Assembly: GCA_018813905.1 (NCBI GenBank)
Contig: JAHJAO010000071.1
Location: 1 to 37,942 of the forward strand
DNA: 37,942 nucleotides
Source of the DNA: Candidatus Omnitrophota bacterium
GTDB lineage: Bacteria; Omnitrophota; Gorgyraeia; B26-G9
Direction of reading: 5' to 3'
The translations under genes were made by a program, and so were the position numbers. Each line of letters begins with the position of its first letter. Positions within the stretch are counted from its first letter, which is position 1. Under the pieces are notes generated by a model. It was not told where the DNA came from and did not search any database. It saw nothing but the letters and a program-made list of their open reading frames with translations. Shown in pieces: positions 1 through 5,939 of this stretch.

Positions 1-30
1 ATGTTTCAATAACATCTCTTGCGGGGTCAT
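1..30 (-). CDS. 5' end of an unidentified gene running off the left edge
   Basis: Only the first ten codons are inside the window, read leftward: M-T-P-Q-E-M-L-L-K-H. The start is supported by a strong ribosome binding site on the minus strand (AAAGGAGA, plus-strand positions 38-45) about eight bases before the ATG, and by an extended -10 element further upstream. Ten residues are too few to name a product. It is transcribed divergently from the LexA-like gene. Confidence 0.5.
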   Translation of the reverse strand, partial: MTPQEMLLKH

Positions 31-70
31 GTTTGCTTCTCCTTTCTGGTTTTTTGTTTCTCCAAAACTA

Positions 71-80
71 ATTATACCAA
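71..80 (-). promoter_or_regulatory. Extended -10 promoter element for the leftward gene at the window edge
   Basis: On the minus strand this reads TTGGTATAAT, a consensus -10 with the TGn extension. No good -35 lies 16-18 bases upstream, which extended -10 promoters tolerate. The predicted leader is about 35 nt and contains the ribosome binding site at 38-45. Confidence 0.5.
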
Positions 81-139
81 AAAGGTTAACATGGCCCTTC
101 TTTTTATCTCAAAGTGTAAACAGATCTTGGAACGAGCTC

Positions 140-206
140 ACTTCATGGGCGGCTAGGCGGGAAAATCCCTGAATTATTACCATTTTTTTAAAAATCCGCC
201 GCCGAT
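140..206 (-). repeat. 67-bp inverted repeat, left copy
   Basis: The reverse complement of this stretch matches 5546-5612 over 67 bases with a single mismatch (G for T near the middle). The two copies face in opposite directions and bracket the restriction-modification/nuclease block. Both could encode the same short peptide (R-R-I-F-K-K-x-V-I-I-Q-G-F-S-R-L), but nothing else suggests it is translated. It may be a terminal inverted repeat or a dispersed genomic repeat; this window alone cannot decide. Confidence 0.85.
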
Positions 207-243
207 TTTTGGTTTTTGAAGGGTGGTATGTTGGGGGATGGAT

Positions 244-310
244 AGCTGGTGCATAAAGTGCGTTGCGCAATCCCGCCAAAGCGGGATGAAGCCGCACGAC
301 TGCGACAGCT
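244..310. repeat. Palindromic REP-like element, left copy
   Basis: A nested stem-loop: outer arms AGCTG (244-248) and CAGCT (306-310), inner perfect 7-bp stem ATCCCGC/GCGGGAT (270-287) with a 4-nt loop. A related element with the same core and the same flanking GATGAAG and GACAGCTT words lies at 5289-5357. The layout resembles repetitive extragenic palindromes or small non-autonomous transposable elements. No coding potential is seen. Confidence 0.6.
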
Positions 311-340
311 TGGTGCGAAAATATTAATTCCAAAAAGTAG

Positions 341-369
341 TTGACAGTTGTGGATTATTTGTATATAAT
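341..369 (+). promoter_or_regulatory. Consensus sigma-70 promoter of the LexA-like gene
   Basis: TTGACA (341-346), 17-bp spacer, TATAAT (364-369). The predicted transcription start is about position 376, only three bases before the ATG at 379, and there is no ribosome binding site, so the mRNA is probably leaderless. A 9-bp direct repeat TTGTATATA (359-367 and 371-379, 12 bp apart) overlaps the -10 and the start codon and could be an autoregulatory operator. Confidence 0.8.
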
Positions 370-378
370 TTTGTATAT

Positions 379-1008
379 ATGAGTAAGATTATTAAGCTAA
401 CTCAAAAGCAGGAAGAATTTTTTAATATTTTAACTGATTATATAAGGCGGGAGAAAATTCCTCCTACTAATCGGGAAATTCTTAAGATGATGGGGTTAAA
501 ATCTCCCCGCAGCGTAGCGCAGTATTTAGAGGTGCTTGAAGAGGGGGGGTATATACTGCGTGGTAAAGGAGCTAGGAATATTAAAATTATTAAGTCGCCG
601 TATGATAACAATAATTCAGGTAAGACAATTAAAGTCTCGATATTAGGTTATGTTTCGTGTGGCGCTCCTTTTCTGGCTGAAGAAAATATTGAAAGAAGCG
701 TCGCGATTTCTGAAAAGATAGCAAAACCACCATATAAATATTTTATGCTTCGAGCGGTTGGGGATAGCATGAATAAAGCGGGAATAAATGACGGGGATTT
801 AATTTTAGTAAGACAACAAATGACCGCTAACGATGGTGATATAGTTGTAGCTTTGATAGATGATGAAGTGACTATTAAACAGTTACGTTTATATAAAGAT
901 CACATAACGCTGGAACCAAATTCAACCAACAAGAAGCATTGCCCCATAGTTTTAGAAAGAGATTTTAGAATACAGGGTGTTGTTGTTAAATCAATGCCGG
1001 AAATATAA
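379..1008 (+). CDS. LexA-like self-cleaving repressor (peptidase S24)
   Basis: 209 residues, the usual LexA length. Residues 5-68 form the LexA-type winged helix (T-Q-K-Q-E-E-F near the start, P-P-T-N-R-E-I at the recognition region). The C-terminal half is an S24 peptidase fold with the catalytic pair Ser130 (G-D-S-M) and Lys167 (V-T-I-K-Q-L). The self-cleavage dipeptide is Cys94-Gly95, as in UmuD, rather than the Ala-Gly of most LexA proteins. By family it binds operator DNA and is inactivated by RecA-stimulated autocleavage. It may be the host SOS repressor or an island-borne regulator; its place next to HNH and restriction genes slightly favours the latter. A gene symbol is withheld for that reason. 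It has an excellent promoter but no Shine-Dalgarno sequence. Confidence 0.9.
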   Translation: MSKIIKLTQKQEEFFNILTDYIRREKIPPTNREILKMMGLKSPRSVAQYLEVLEEGGYILRGKGARNIKIIKSPYDNNNSGKTIKVSILGYVSCGAPFLAEENIERSVAISEKIAKPPYKYFMLRAVGDSMNKAGINDGDLILVRQQMTANDGDIVVALIDDEVTIKQLRLYKDHITLEPNSTNKKHCPIVLERDFRIQGVVVKSMPEI

Positions 1009-1033
1009 TACCAATAAGAAAAGGAGGTATTAC

Positions 1034-1324
1034 ATGGGCTTTTCGGAATATACAATTCAAAAAGTTTGGGAAAAGGGAAAGGTTGTTTCGGGTAATGATC
1101 CTAACGTGTGGCGTAAGGATCAATGTGAAGCTTGGATGGGAAGAGCATATTATGGAAATAGAAATTCTCAATATGGCTGGGAGATTGATCATATAACGCC
1201 AGTATCAGAAGGCGGTGGAGACGAGTTTTCCAATCTTCGTCCTTTACAGTGGGAAAATAACGCGAGTAAGCAGGCTGGTCGCTTGACTTGCGCTGTGACC
1301 GCTTCAGGGGTGAATAATAAGTAA
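1034..1324 (+). CDS. Small HNH endonuclease
   Basis: 96 residues. The start was chosen at the ATG preceded by AAGGAGG (1021-1027) with a 6-nt gap; an upstream in-frame start at 977 lies inside the LexA-like gene and lacks a ribosome binding site. The C-terminal half contains an HNH nuclease core: W-E-I-D-H-I-T-P-V-S-E-G-G, then S-N-L-R-P-L-Q-W-E-N-N-A-S-K. The D-H pair, the first N and the last N are the expected metal and catalytic positions. It follows the LexA-like gene by 25 bp and may share its transcript. The substrate cannot be inferred. Possible roles are a nicking or homing-type enzyme or an accessory restriction nuclease. Confidence 0.8.
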   Translation: MGFSEYTIQKVWEKGKVVSGNDPNVWRKDQCEAWMGRAYYGNRNSQYGWEIDHITPVSEGGGDEFSNLRPLQWENNASKQAGRLTCAVTASGVNNK

Positions 1325-1367
1325 TGATTTAAGGACGCGTTAATAAAGATAAATAAGCATGTTTTTA

Positions 1368-1397
1368 TTGCGTGGGTTATAAGAAGTTTGATATAAT
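1368..1397 (+). promoter_or_regulatory. Promoter of the restriction-modification genes
   Basis: TATAAT (1392-1397) with the TGn extension (TGA, 1389-1391) and a weak -35 TTGCGT (1368-1373) 18 bp upstream. The predicted start near 1404 gives a 15-nt leader carrying TAGGGGG just before the ATG at 1419. The methyltransferase-endonuclease-Vsr set can therefore be transcribed separately from the LexA-like/HNH pair. Confidence 0.55.
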
Positions 1398-1418
1398 ACA
1401 AATACTTAGGGGGTGATT

Positions 1419-2426
1419 ATGCGAGAAAAATTGTCTTATAGTATTATTTCTCTTTTCTCCGGCTGCGGAGGTTTAGACTTAGGTTTTAGAGGCGGGTTCA
1501 AGTTTTTAGGTAAAACTTATTCGAAGCTAAATTTTAATGTCGAGTGGGCTAATGATTTTAATAAAGACGCTTGTTTAACCTTCCAGAAATATTTTGGTAA
1601 TCATATCGTTTGTGGGGATATAACTAAAATTCTTAACGGCGCTAAACAAAATACCTTGTTTGATAAACCTTTGCCGGAAAACGTGGATATAGTGTTAGGT
1701 GGTTTCCCTTGCCAGGATTTTAGCCATGCTGGTAAAAGGCTTGGTTTTACCAGTAAGCGCGGTGTTTTGTACCGTAGTATGATTGAGGTTATAAAAAGAA
1801 CTAATCCCTATATTTTCGTAGCTGAGAACGTCAAAGGATTGCTTACGATAGATAGCGGCGAAGCAATAAAGACTATCATTAGAGATTTTGAAGCTTTAGG
1901 GTATAACGTTGTTCCAAATTTATATCTAGCGGCGGATTATGAGGTGCCTCAAAATCGAGAAAGAGTGGTTCTTGTAGGAACAAGAAAAGACGTTTTGCCG
2001 CCCTTTGAACATCCCAAGCCTGTTTTAAACAAAAGCACATCGATATCCGTTGAGAAAGCCATAGTGGATTTTGTTGATAAAAAAGAAGGATCATTTCCTA
2101 ATCATTATTGGTCTAAAGCTAAAAAAAATAATGGTCAAGGGAATAATAAGATTGATAGAGATAGACCTGGCCCAACAATGAGGGCTGAACATCATGGAAA
2201 TATTGAGTGGTTATGGAACGGAAAACGAAGGTTATCCGCTCGGGAAGCGGCGCGAATTCAATCATTTCCGGATGATTTTATTTTCTATCCATCCACTTCA
2301 AGCGCTTATAAACAAATAGGAAACGCTGTTCCACCTGTTCTTGGTTGGCATGTGGCTAAGGCCATTCAAGCGTTTCTTGATAAAAATTTACAAAGGAAAT
2401 TGGAGTATGATTTGTGCTCGTGTTGA
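1419..2426 (+). CDS. DNA (cytosine-5-)-methyltransferase of a type II restriction-modification system
   Basis: 335 residues from the ATG at 1419 (SD TAGGGGG about 5 nt away); a GTG two codons upstream is an alternative. All main C5-methyltransferase motifs are in order: motif I S-L-F-S-G-C-G-G-L-D-L-G (residues 11-22, SAM binding), motif IV G-G-F-P-C-Q with catalytic Cys98, motif VI E-N-V, motif VIII Q-N-R-E-R, and near the C-terminus R-I-Q-S-F-P and K-Q-I-G-N-A-V-P-P (motifs IX-X). It transfers a methyl group from SAM to C5 of cytosine and protects host DNA from the downstream nuclease. The target recognition region lies at about residues 210-260 and is short. The Vsr gene two positions downstream fits, because C5 methylation creates T:G mismatches by deamination. 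The recognition sequence is not predictable here. Confidence 0.95.
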   Translation: MREKLSYSIISLFSGCGGLDLGFRGGFKFLGKTYSKLNFNVEWANDFNKDACLTFQKYFGNHIVCGDITKILNGAKQNTLFDKPLPENVDIVLGGFPCQDFSHAGKRLGFTSKRGVLYRSMIEVIKRTNPYIFVAENVKGLLTIDSGEAIKTIIRDFEALGYNVVPNLYLAADYEVPQNRERVVLVGTRKDVLPPFEHPKPVLNKSTSISVEKAIVDFVDKKEGSFPNHYWSKAKKNNGQGNNKIDRDRPGPTMRAEHHGNIEWLWNGKRRLSAREAARIQSFPDDFIFYPSTSSAYKQIGNAVPPVLGWHVAKAIQAFLDKNLQRKLEYDLCSC

Positions 2427-3465
2427 TGATGTTGCGGAAAATGATTTTATTGAACTATTGAGAAAAACTCGAGACGTTATTCTTAAACATTTTAAGACCA
2501 ATCCTGCCGAATTAAAAAAAATAAAAGCTGTTGAATTTGAAACTTTAGTATGCGAGAACGCTAAAAAAGCGGCTAAAGGAACTATTTTTGAAGGTAAGAT
2601 AGAACAAACCGGACTTCACGCCTTTCCTGATATTATCGCCAAAAAATATTATGGTATTGAGGTAAAAACGACCACAGCGGATAAATGGGTATCCACGGGA
2701 AACAGCGTTTTAGAAAGTACCCGTCAAGATGGCGTTGAAAGAATATATTTATTTTTCGCTAAGTTCGGTGGCGCTTTTGACGTGAAATATAGGCCATACC
2801 AGGAATGTCTTTATGAAATCGCGGTAACTCACTCGCCAAGATATCAAATTAATATGGATTTGGAAGAAGGCGAAACGGTATTCGCTAAAATGAATATTCG
2901 TTACGACGATTTAAGACGAAAAGAGAATCCCATAGCGTATGTCAAGAATTATTACCGTGGCCAACTTGAGGAAGGCGAGGAGTTATGGTGGATAGATCAA
3001 GACGATGACGCTAGGGCGGTAAGTCCAATAATTAAACCATATAAAGACTTAGATGCGGAAAGTAAAGAAAAGTTTATCGCTGAAGCGTTAATTTTATTTC
3101 CTGAAATATTCGGATCTAGTTCCGTTAAGTTTGAACGAGTGGCGGTATATTTAATTACTCGATATAACGTGGTTAGCGCTAATTTAAGAGATTATTTTAC
3201 CGCCGGCGGACAGGTTCAGGTAATCGTGCGAAGGAAAAAAATTAAGCTGCCTCGCGTCTTTTATAATATGTACGTTCGAACCAGTTTAATTAAATCCGTG
3301 ATTAGGGATATCGATGAGGATACTTTAAAATATTTTTGGCGGACGGATAAGATTAGCGAAAACCGTTTAACTCAATGGAAGAAGATAATTAAAGTCCACC
3401 ACATAGATAATGGAGCTACCTTAACCGCCGCTGATGTTTTTGAAGCGGGGTTAGCCAATGTCTAA
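2407..3465 (+). CDS. Probable type II restriction endonuclease, PD-(D/E)XK type
   Basis: 352 residues from the ATG at 2407, preceded by AAGGAA (2393-2398). The start lies 20 bp inside the methyltransferase gene, suggesting translational coupling; an earlier in-frame start at 2341 would overlap more and has no ribosome binding site. A PD-(D/E)XK core is visible: F-P-D (Pro74-Asp75) then G-I-E-V-K (Glu85, Lys87), the metal and catalytic triad of this superfamily. The rest has no domain I recognise. Position between a C5 methyltransferase and Vsr makes it the cognate restriction enzyme, which should cut the unmethylated form of the methyltransferase target. The function is inferred from motif plus context; the exact family is unknown to me. 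Confidence 0.75.
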   Translation: MICARVDDVAENDFIELLRKTRDVILKHFKTNPAELKKIKAVEFETLVCENAKKAAKGTIFEGKIEQTGLHAFPDIIAKKYYGIEVKTTTADKWVSTGNSVLESTRQDGVERIYLFFAKFGGAFDVKYRPYQECLYEIAVTHSPRYQINMDLEEGETVFAKMNIRYDDLRRKENPIAYVKNYYRGQLEEGEELWWIDQDDDARAVSPIIKPYKDLDAESKEKFIAEALILFPEIFGSSSVKFERVAVYLITRYNVVSANLRDYFTAGGQVQVIVRRKKIKLPRVFYNMYVRTSLIKSVIRDIDEDTLKYFWRTDKISENRLTQWKKIIKVHHIDNGATLTAADVFEAGLANV

Positions 3466-3919
3466 AAAACGAATTAAAAACTACTCCGGGCGTAATTTTA
3501 AAAAAAGACGAGAGGATGATAAAATATCTAAGAAGAAACGATCTTCTTTGATGTCAAAAATTCGCTCAAAGAATACTAAATTTGAGGATGATTTTATAAA
3601 TCTACTCAATAAATCCACCCGTAAAAAAATCAGAACTCACGTTGCCAACATTAAAGGGAAGCCAGATATAGTTTTTGATAAGCGGAAGGTCTGTGTTTTT
3701 TTGGACAGTGATTTTTGGCATGGGTGGCAATACCCAAGATGGAAACATTTACTTAAAAATGATTTTTGGTGCGAAAAGATAGAGAGGAATAGAGATAGGG
3801 ATAAAAAAACAACAGTTTTTCTTCGGCGGCAGGGGTGGAGAGTAGTAAGAATTTGGGAACATCAAGTTAAGGGCGAAATCGCTCAACGCGTGGCAGAGAG
3901 CATAGATAAGTTAGGATAA
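3458..3919 (+). CDS. vsr: Very short patch repair (Vsr) mismatch endonuclease
   Basis: 153 residues. Family hallmarks are clear: S-L-M-S-K-I-R-S-K-N-T-K near the N-terminus, K-G-K-P-D-I-V-F, F-L-D-S-D-F-W-H-G-W (catalytic Asp and the F-W-H-G signature; most members have V-D-G-C-F-W-H-G-C), then K-I-E-R-N-R-D-R-D and G-W-R-V-V-R-I-W-E at the C-terminus. Vsr nicks 5' of the T in T:G mismatches produced when 5-methylcytosine deaminates, so it limits mutation caused by the partner methyltransferase. It starts 8 bp inside the endonuclease gene. The N-terminal 20 residues are very basic. The substitution S-D for G-C before F-W-H is unusual but leaves the known catalytic positions intact. Confidence 0.92.
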   Translation: MSKKRIKNYSGRNFKKRREDDKISKKKRSSLMSKIRSKNTKFEDDFINLLNKSTRKKIRTHVANIKGKPDIVFDKRKVCVFLDSDFWHGWQYPRWKHLLKNDFWCEKIERNRDRDKKTTVFLRRQGWRVVRIWEHQVKGEIAQRVAESIDKLG

Positions 3920-3977
3920 ATTATTTTTTAGTAGAAAGCTGGTTCGGCGCATCCTGCGAAATTCGTTTTACTTAGAA

Positions 3978-4154
3978 TCATTCCTTCCAATCCTCAACAA
4001 CAATCTTTTTCCCCGAAAGCTTAACTATAACTTTTTGTTTGCACCGCCAGCCTAACGCTTCGATATACTCCCTGGGAATCGTTACGTAATAGGTATATTC
4101 TCCGGTCTTGGTGATTTTACGGGCGACGCCCGCTTTTTTCTTATTCTTTACCAT
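3978..4154 (-). CDS. Small AbrB/SpoVT-type DNA-binding protein
   Basis: 58 residues, read leftward from the ATG at 4154; a strong ribosome binding site GGAGG (plus-strand 4164-4168) sits 9 nt away. The middle reads Y-Y-V-T-I-P-R-E-Y-I-E-A-L-G-W, the classic swapped-hairpin AbrB pattern (xx-V-T-I-P-x-x-x-x-x-x-L-G), followed by K-V-I-V-K-L and K-K-I-V-V-E. Such proteins are dimeric DNA binders, either transition-state regulators or antitoxins. The gene follows the DUF1016-SNase gene in the same direction, 63 bp after its stop, and a palindrome lies in that gap, so it may repress itself. No toxin partner is visible beside it unless the DUF1016-SNase protein plays that role. Confidence 0.85.
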   Translation of the reverse strand: MVKNKKKAGVARKITKTGEYTYYVTIPREYIEALGWRCKQKVIVKLSGKKIVVEDWKE

Positions 4155-4173
4155 AGATGATTACCTCCAATAG

Positions 4174-4207
4174 TACGTAGGATACTACGTAGCATAGCTT
4201 AATACAA
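4174..4207 (-). promoter_or_regulatory. Palindromic operator and weak promoter of the AbrB-type gene
   Basis: A perfect inverted repeat TACGTAG / CTACGTA (4174-4180 and 4185-4191, 4-nt centre GATA). On the minus strand it overlaps a weak -10 TATCCT (4179-4184) that is 17 bp from a weak -35 TTGTAT (4202-4207). An operator covering the -10 just ahead of a small DNA-binding protein gene fits autorepression. The palindrome is certain; the promoter is tentative. Confidence 0.6.
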
Positions 4208-4217
4208 GCATATTTTA

Positions 4218-5225
4218 CTATTCTCTTTCGGCAAGGCCTTTGTCCAGGAGCCGCTGGTTGAGAAATCCCCCTCTCTCCAGTACCGCTGACGGCTCTTTCT
4301 CGCCTTTTAAGTAGAAAATATCCATAAGGTAGCGGTCGTATTTATCCCGGCCGTGACTTTTGAGAATGACAAACGGCAATCCTTTGAGCTCGCGGCAGAC
4401 AAACTTGTACGCCTCGATGCCTTTTTGTGTGCTAATACCCGGGGTGTCTATGCCGCGCAAGCGGAGCTTCTGGTAAGACCAGATCTTAAAACCGCAGTCG
4501 ACATTCACCCAAAGGGTATCGCCGTCAATGATTTTCCTGACGTAAGCTTTATAGGTATATAAATGCTTGGTAGTGGCATCGGACTTGACGAGCTTGTAGC
4601 TGTTTTTGGTTTTGACTGTCTCCACAAGCTTAGCGCTAATCTTAGCAATATCCGACTCATAGTAAATATTAAAACCGCAGTCTATAAGCAGATTAGCGGA
4701 GCAGGCGTCTTTGAACGTACCATAGGTATAAAGCCGGCCTTTAAAAAGAGACAGTTTTTTTGGCGGCTGGGGTTTGGGCTTAGAGGCAGTAACGCTTTTT
4801 TCCTTATCGTCTTTAATAAAGGTTTCCAGCGCCCGCTTGGACCAGCTGTCATCGGAAGCTTTGGATTCGAGGATGTTTCTTTGCTCTTCGTCTTTGACCG
4901 AAGTCAGCAGGCGGTAATGAGACCATTTCAGGTTTTGAGAAGGTTTTAAATCGGGATAGGTATTATAGAATTGAGACATTTGATACAGTAAGCGTTCTCC
5001 GATATCCAGATCCCGCGAAAGCTTCGCGTATAACTGCCTGCCGTAATCAGCCCGGTATTTATTCTCTAAAAGATGTTTGGATATGGATTGTCCGATTTTC
5101 CAGTAGGATATGACCTTCTCCTGGTCATACGCTTTGCGGGCGCGGTCTAAGCCTTCGGCAATCTCTTGTTTTATGTGTTTTAGCAGGCGGGGATAGGCAT
5201 TATCGGAAACAATGAGTTCTGCCAT
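4218..5225 (-). CDS. DUF1016 N-terminal domain fused to a staphylococcal-nuclease-like domain
   Basis: 335 residues. Residues about 10-140 match the DUF1016 (YhcG) N-terminal region: Y-W-K-I-G-Q-S-I-S, Y-G-R-Q-L-Y-A-K-L-S-R-D-L, W-S-H-Y-R-L-L. In most DUF1016 proteins this precedes a PD-(D/E)XK nuclease. Here, after a proline/lysine linker (about 145-160), it is joined to an SNase/TNase domain (about 215-335): I-D-G-D-T-L-W-V, L-R-L-R-G-I-D-T-P, D-K-Y-D-R. Matching to staphylococcal nuclease, the two Arg positions (R35, R87) and the Asp metal ligands are kept, but the catalytic Glu43 (D-T-P-E) is Gly (D-T-P-G). A partial repeat of the barrel's first strands (L-Y-T-Y ... D-C-G-F) precedes the domain at about residue 167. 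The missing Glu suggests weak or lost nuclease activity. The mRNA is probably leaderless. Confidence 0.85.
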   Translation of the reverse strand: MAELIVSDNAYPRLLKHIKQEIAEGLDRARKAYDQEKVISYWKIGQSISKHLLENKYRADYGRQLYAKLSRDLDIGERLLYQMSQFYNTYPDLKPSQNLKWSHYRLLTSVKDEEQRNILESKASDDSWSKRALETFIKDDKEKSVTASKPKPQPPKKLSLFKGRLYTYGTFKDACSANLLIDCGFNIYYESDIAKISAKLVETVKTKNSYKLVKSDATTKHLYTYKAYVRKIIDGDTLWVNVDCGFKIWSYQKLRLRGIDTPGISTQKGIEAYKFVCRELKGLPFVILKSHGRDKYDRYLMDIFYLKGEKEPSAVLERGGFLNQRLLDKGLAERE

Positions 5226-5231
5226 AGCTAT

Positions 5232-5259
5232 ATTATACCATATTGCACCCTGTGTTCAA
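5232..5259 (-). promoter_or_regulatory. Promoter of the DUF1016-SNase gene, predicted leaderless start
   Basis: On the minus strand: TTGAAC (5254-5259), 16-bp spacer, TATAAT (5232-5237) preceded by TGG. The -10 ends 7 positions before the A of the ATG at 5225, so transcription should start at or next to the start codon. No Shine-Dalgarno sequence is present. Confidence 0.7.
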
Positions 5260-5288
5260 GATATTGGTTAAAACTTCCTTTAAGGGGA

Positions 5289-5357
5289 AAGCTGGCTTTG
5301 AATGCAGTGAGCGTAATCCCGCCATAGCGGGATGAAGCACGAATACAAAGACAGCTT
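5289..5357. repeat. Palindromic REP-like element, right copy
   Basis: Same architecture as 244-310: outer arms AAGCTG (5289-5294) and CAGCTT (5352-5357), CTTTG/CAAAG pairing inside them, and the inner perfect stem ATCCCGC/GCGGGAT (5316-5333). It lies just inside the right 67-bp inverted repeat, mirroring the left end. Confidence 0.6.
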
Positions 5358-5890
5358 GGGTGCCCTGTGAAATTTTACACTGTAAAATTTCCAGGATTCA
5401 GTCCCGGGAAATCTACGATTTCCACGGGAGGTGGGGAATTAAGGCTAATCTTGGCGGAGCTCGGGTAAGCGGTACATGCTTTAGAAAGCCAAGATGCGGA
5501 CGAGGCCAGGCAAAAGAGCCTGCCGAAAAGGCAGGCATTCCTTTTATCGGCGGCGGATTTTTAAAAAAATTGTAATAATTCAGGGATTTTCCCGCCTAGC
5601 CGCCCATGAAGTTACCTCAAAGACGGCGAGGCTGGCCCGGCCGAGGACGCAGTCCGCCATGCTTTGTGGCGGACACAGCCTCATCCAGACAGAGTACCGA
5701 ATTACCCTCTAGCGAGCGGCCCAGCGAGCGATGTAGTGAGCCGAAGCCCCAGCTGAGGCGAACGATTCACTCCCCAAGCAGCCCCGCCGAAGGCGGGGCG
5801 GTGGGTTCAATCACAAGTTCTTTTTTCTGCATTGGTGTATTGTATTGGGAAGAATAATCGGGATAATATGGTTTGAGCTAATTCTGGAAG
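5358..5890. other. Gene-free, hairpin-rich right flank of the island
   Basis: No open reading frame here looks real. The stretch holds several perfect inverted repeats: 11-bp arms GAAATTTTACA (5369-5391), a nested stem with core GGAAATC/GATTTCC (5403-5428), GCCTGCC/GGCAGGC (5518-5536) and CCCCGCC/GGCGGGG (5782-5798). It also has short AGCGAG-type repeats around 5710-5740. It is more GC-rich than the neighbouring nuclease genes. It may be a graveyard of small repeats or a structured RNA, since a strong terminator follows. I recognise no known RNA family, and a GGTTCAATC word at about 5804-5812 is not part of a tRNA fold that I can find. Confidence 0.5.
5546..5612 (+). repeat. 67-bp inverted repeat, right copy
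   Basis: Matches the reverse complement of 140-206 with one mismatch in 67 bases. Together the copies bracket about 5.5 kb containing all restriction, nuclease and AbrB genes. No transposase gene lies between or beside them in this window. Confidence 0.85.
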
Positions 5891-5939
5891 TGCAGCCAAA
5901 AAAGACCCACTTAAAAAGTGGGTTGTTTTTTTTGCTGCA
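5891..5939. terminator. Bidirectional intrinsic terminator
   Basis: Stem ACCCAC/GTGGGT with a 7-nt loop, flanked by an A-run on the left and an eight-base T-run on the right, all enclosed by TGCAGC (5891-5896) and GCTGCA (5934-5939). It would stop plus-strand transcription from the gene-free region and insulates the downstream glycosyltransferase gene. Its plus-strand client is not obvious, which leaves room for an unannotated transcript in 5358-5890. Confidence 0.8.

Noticed and set aside
109-333. Minus-strand 74-codon ORF
   Set aside because: It is made of the 67-bp inverted repeat and the palindromic element, has no ribosome binding site, and its peptide similarity to the ORF at 5494 comes only from the repeated DNA.
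2341-2406. Upstream start for the restriction endonuclease
   Set aside because: It would add 22 residues deep inside the methyltransferase gene with no ribosome binding site; the ATG at 2407 has AAGGAA upstream.
140-5612. CRISPR array or prophage
   Set aside because: No regularly spaced repeats, cas genes, integrase, or phage structural genes are present; the inverted pair is the only long repeat.
5795-5830. GGTTCAATC word resembling a tRNA T-arm
   Set aside because: No acceptor, D-arm or anticodon stem can be formed with the surrounding bases.
5360-5857. Three short plus-strand ORFs in the right flank
   Set aside because: They overlap one another in different frames, span perfect hairpins, have no start signals and resemble no protein family.
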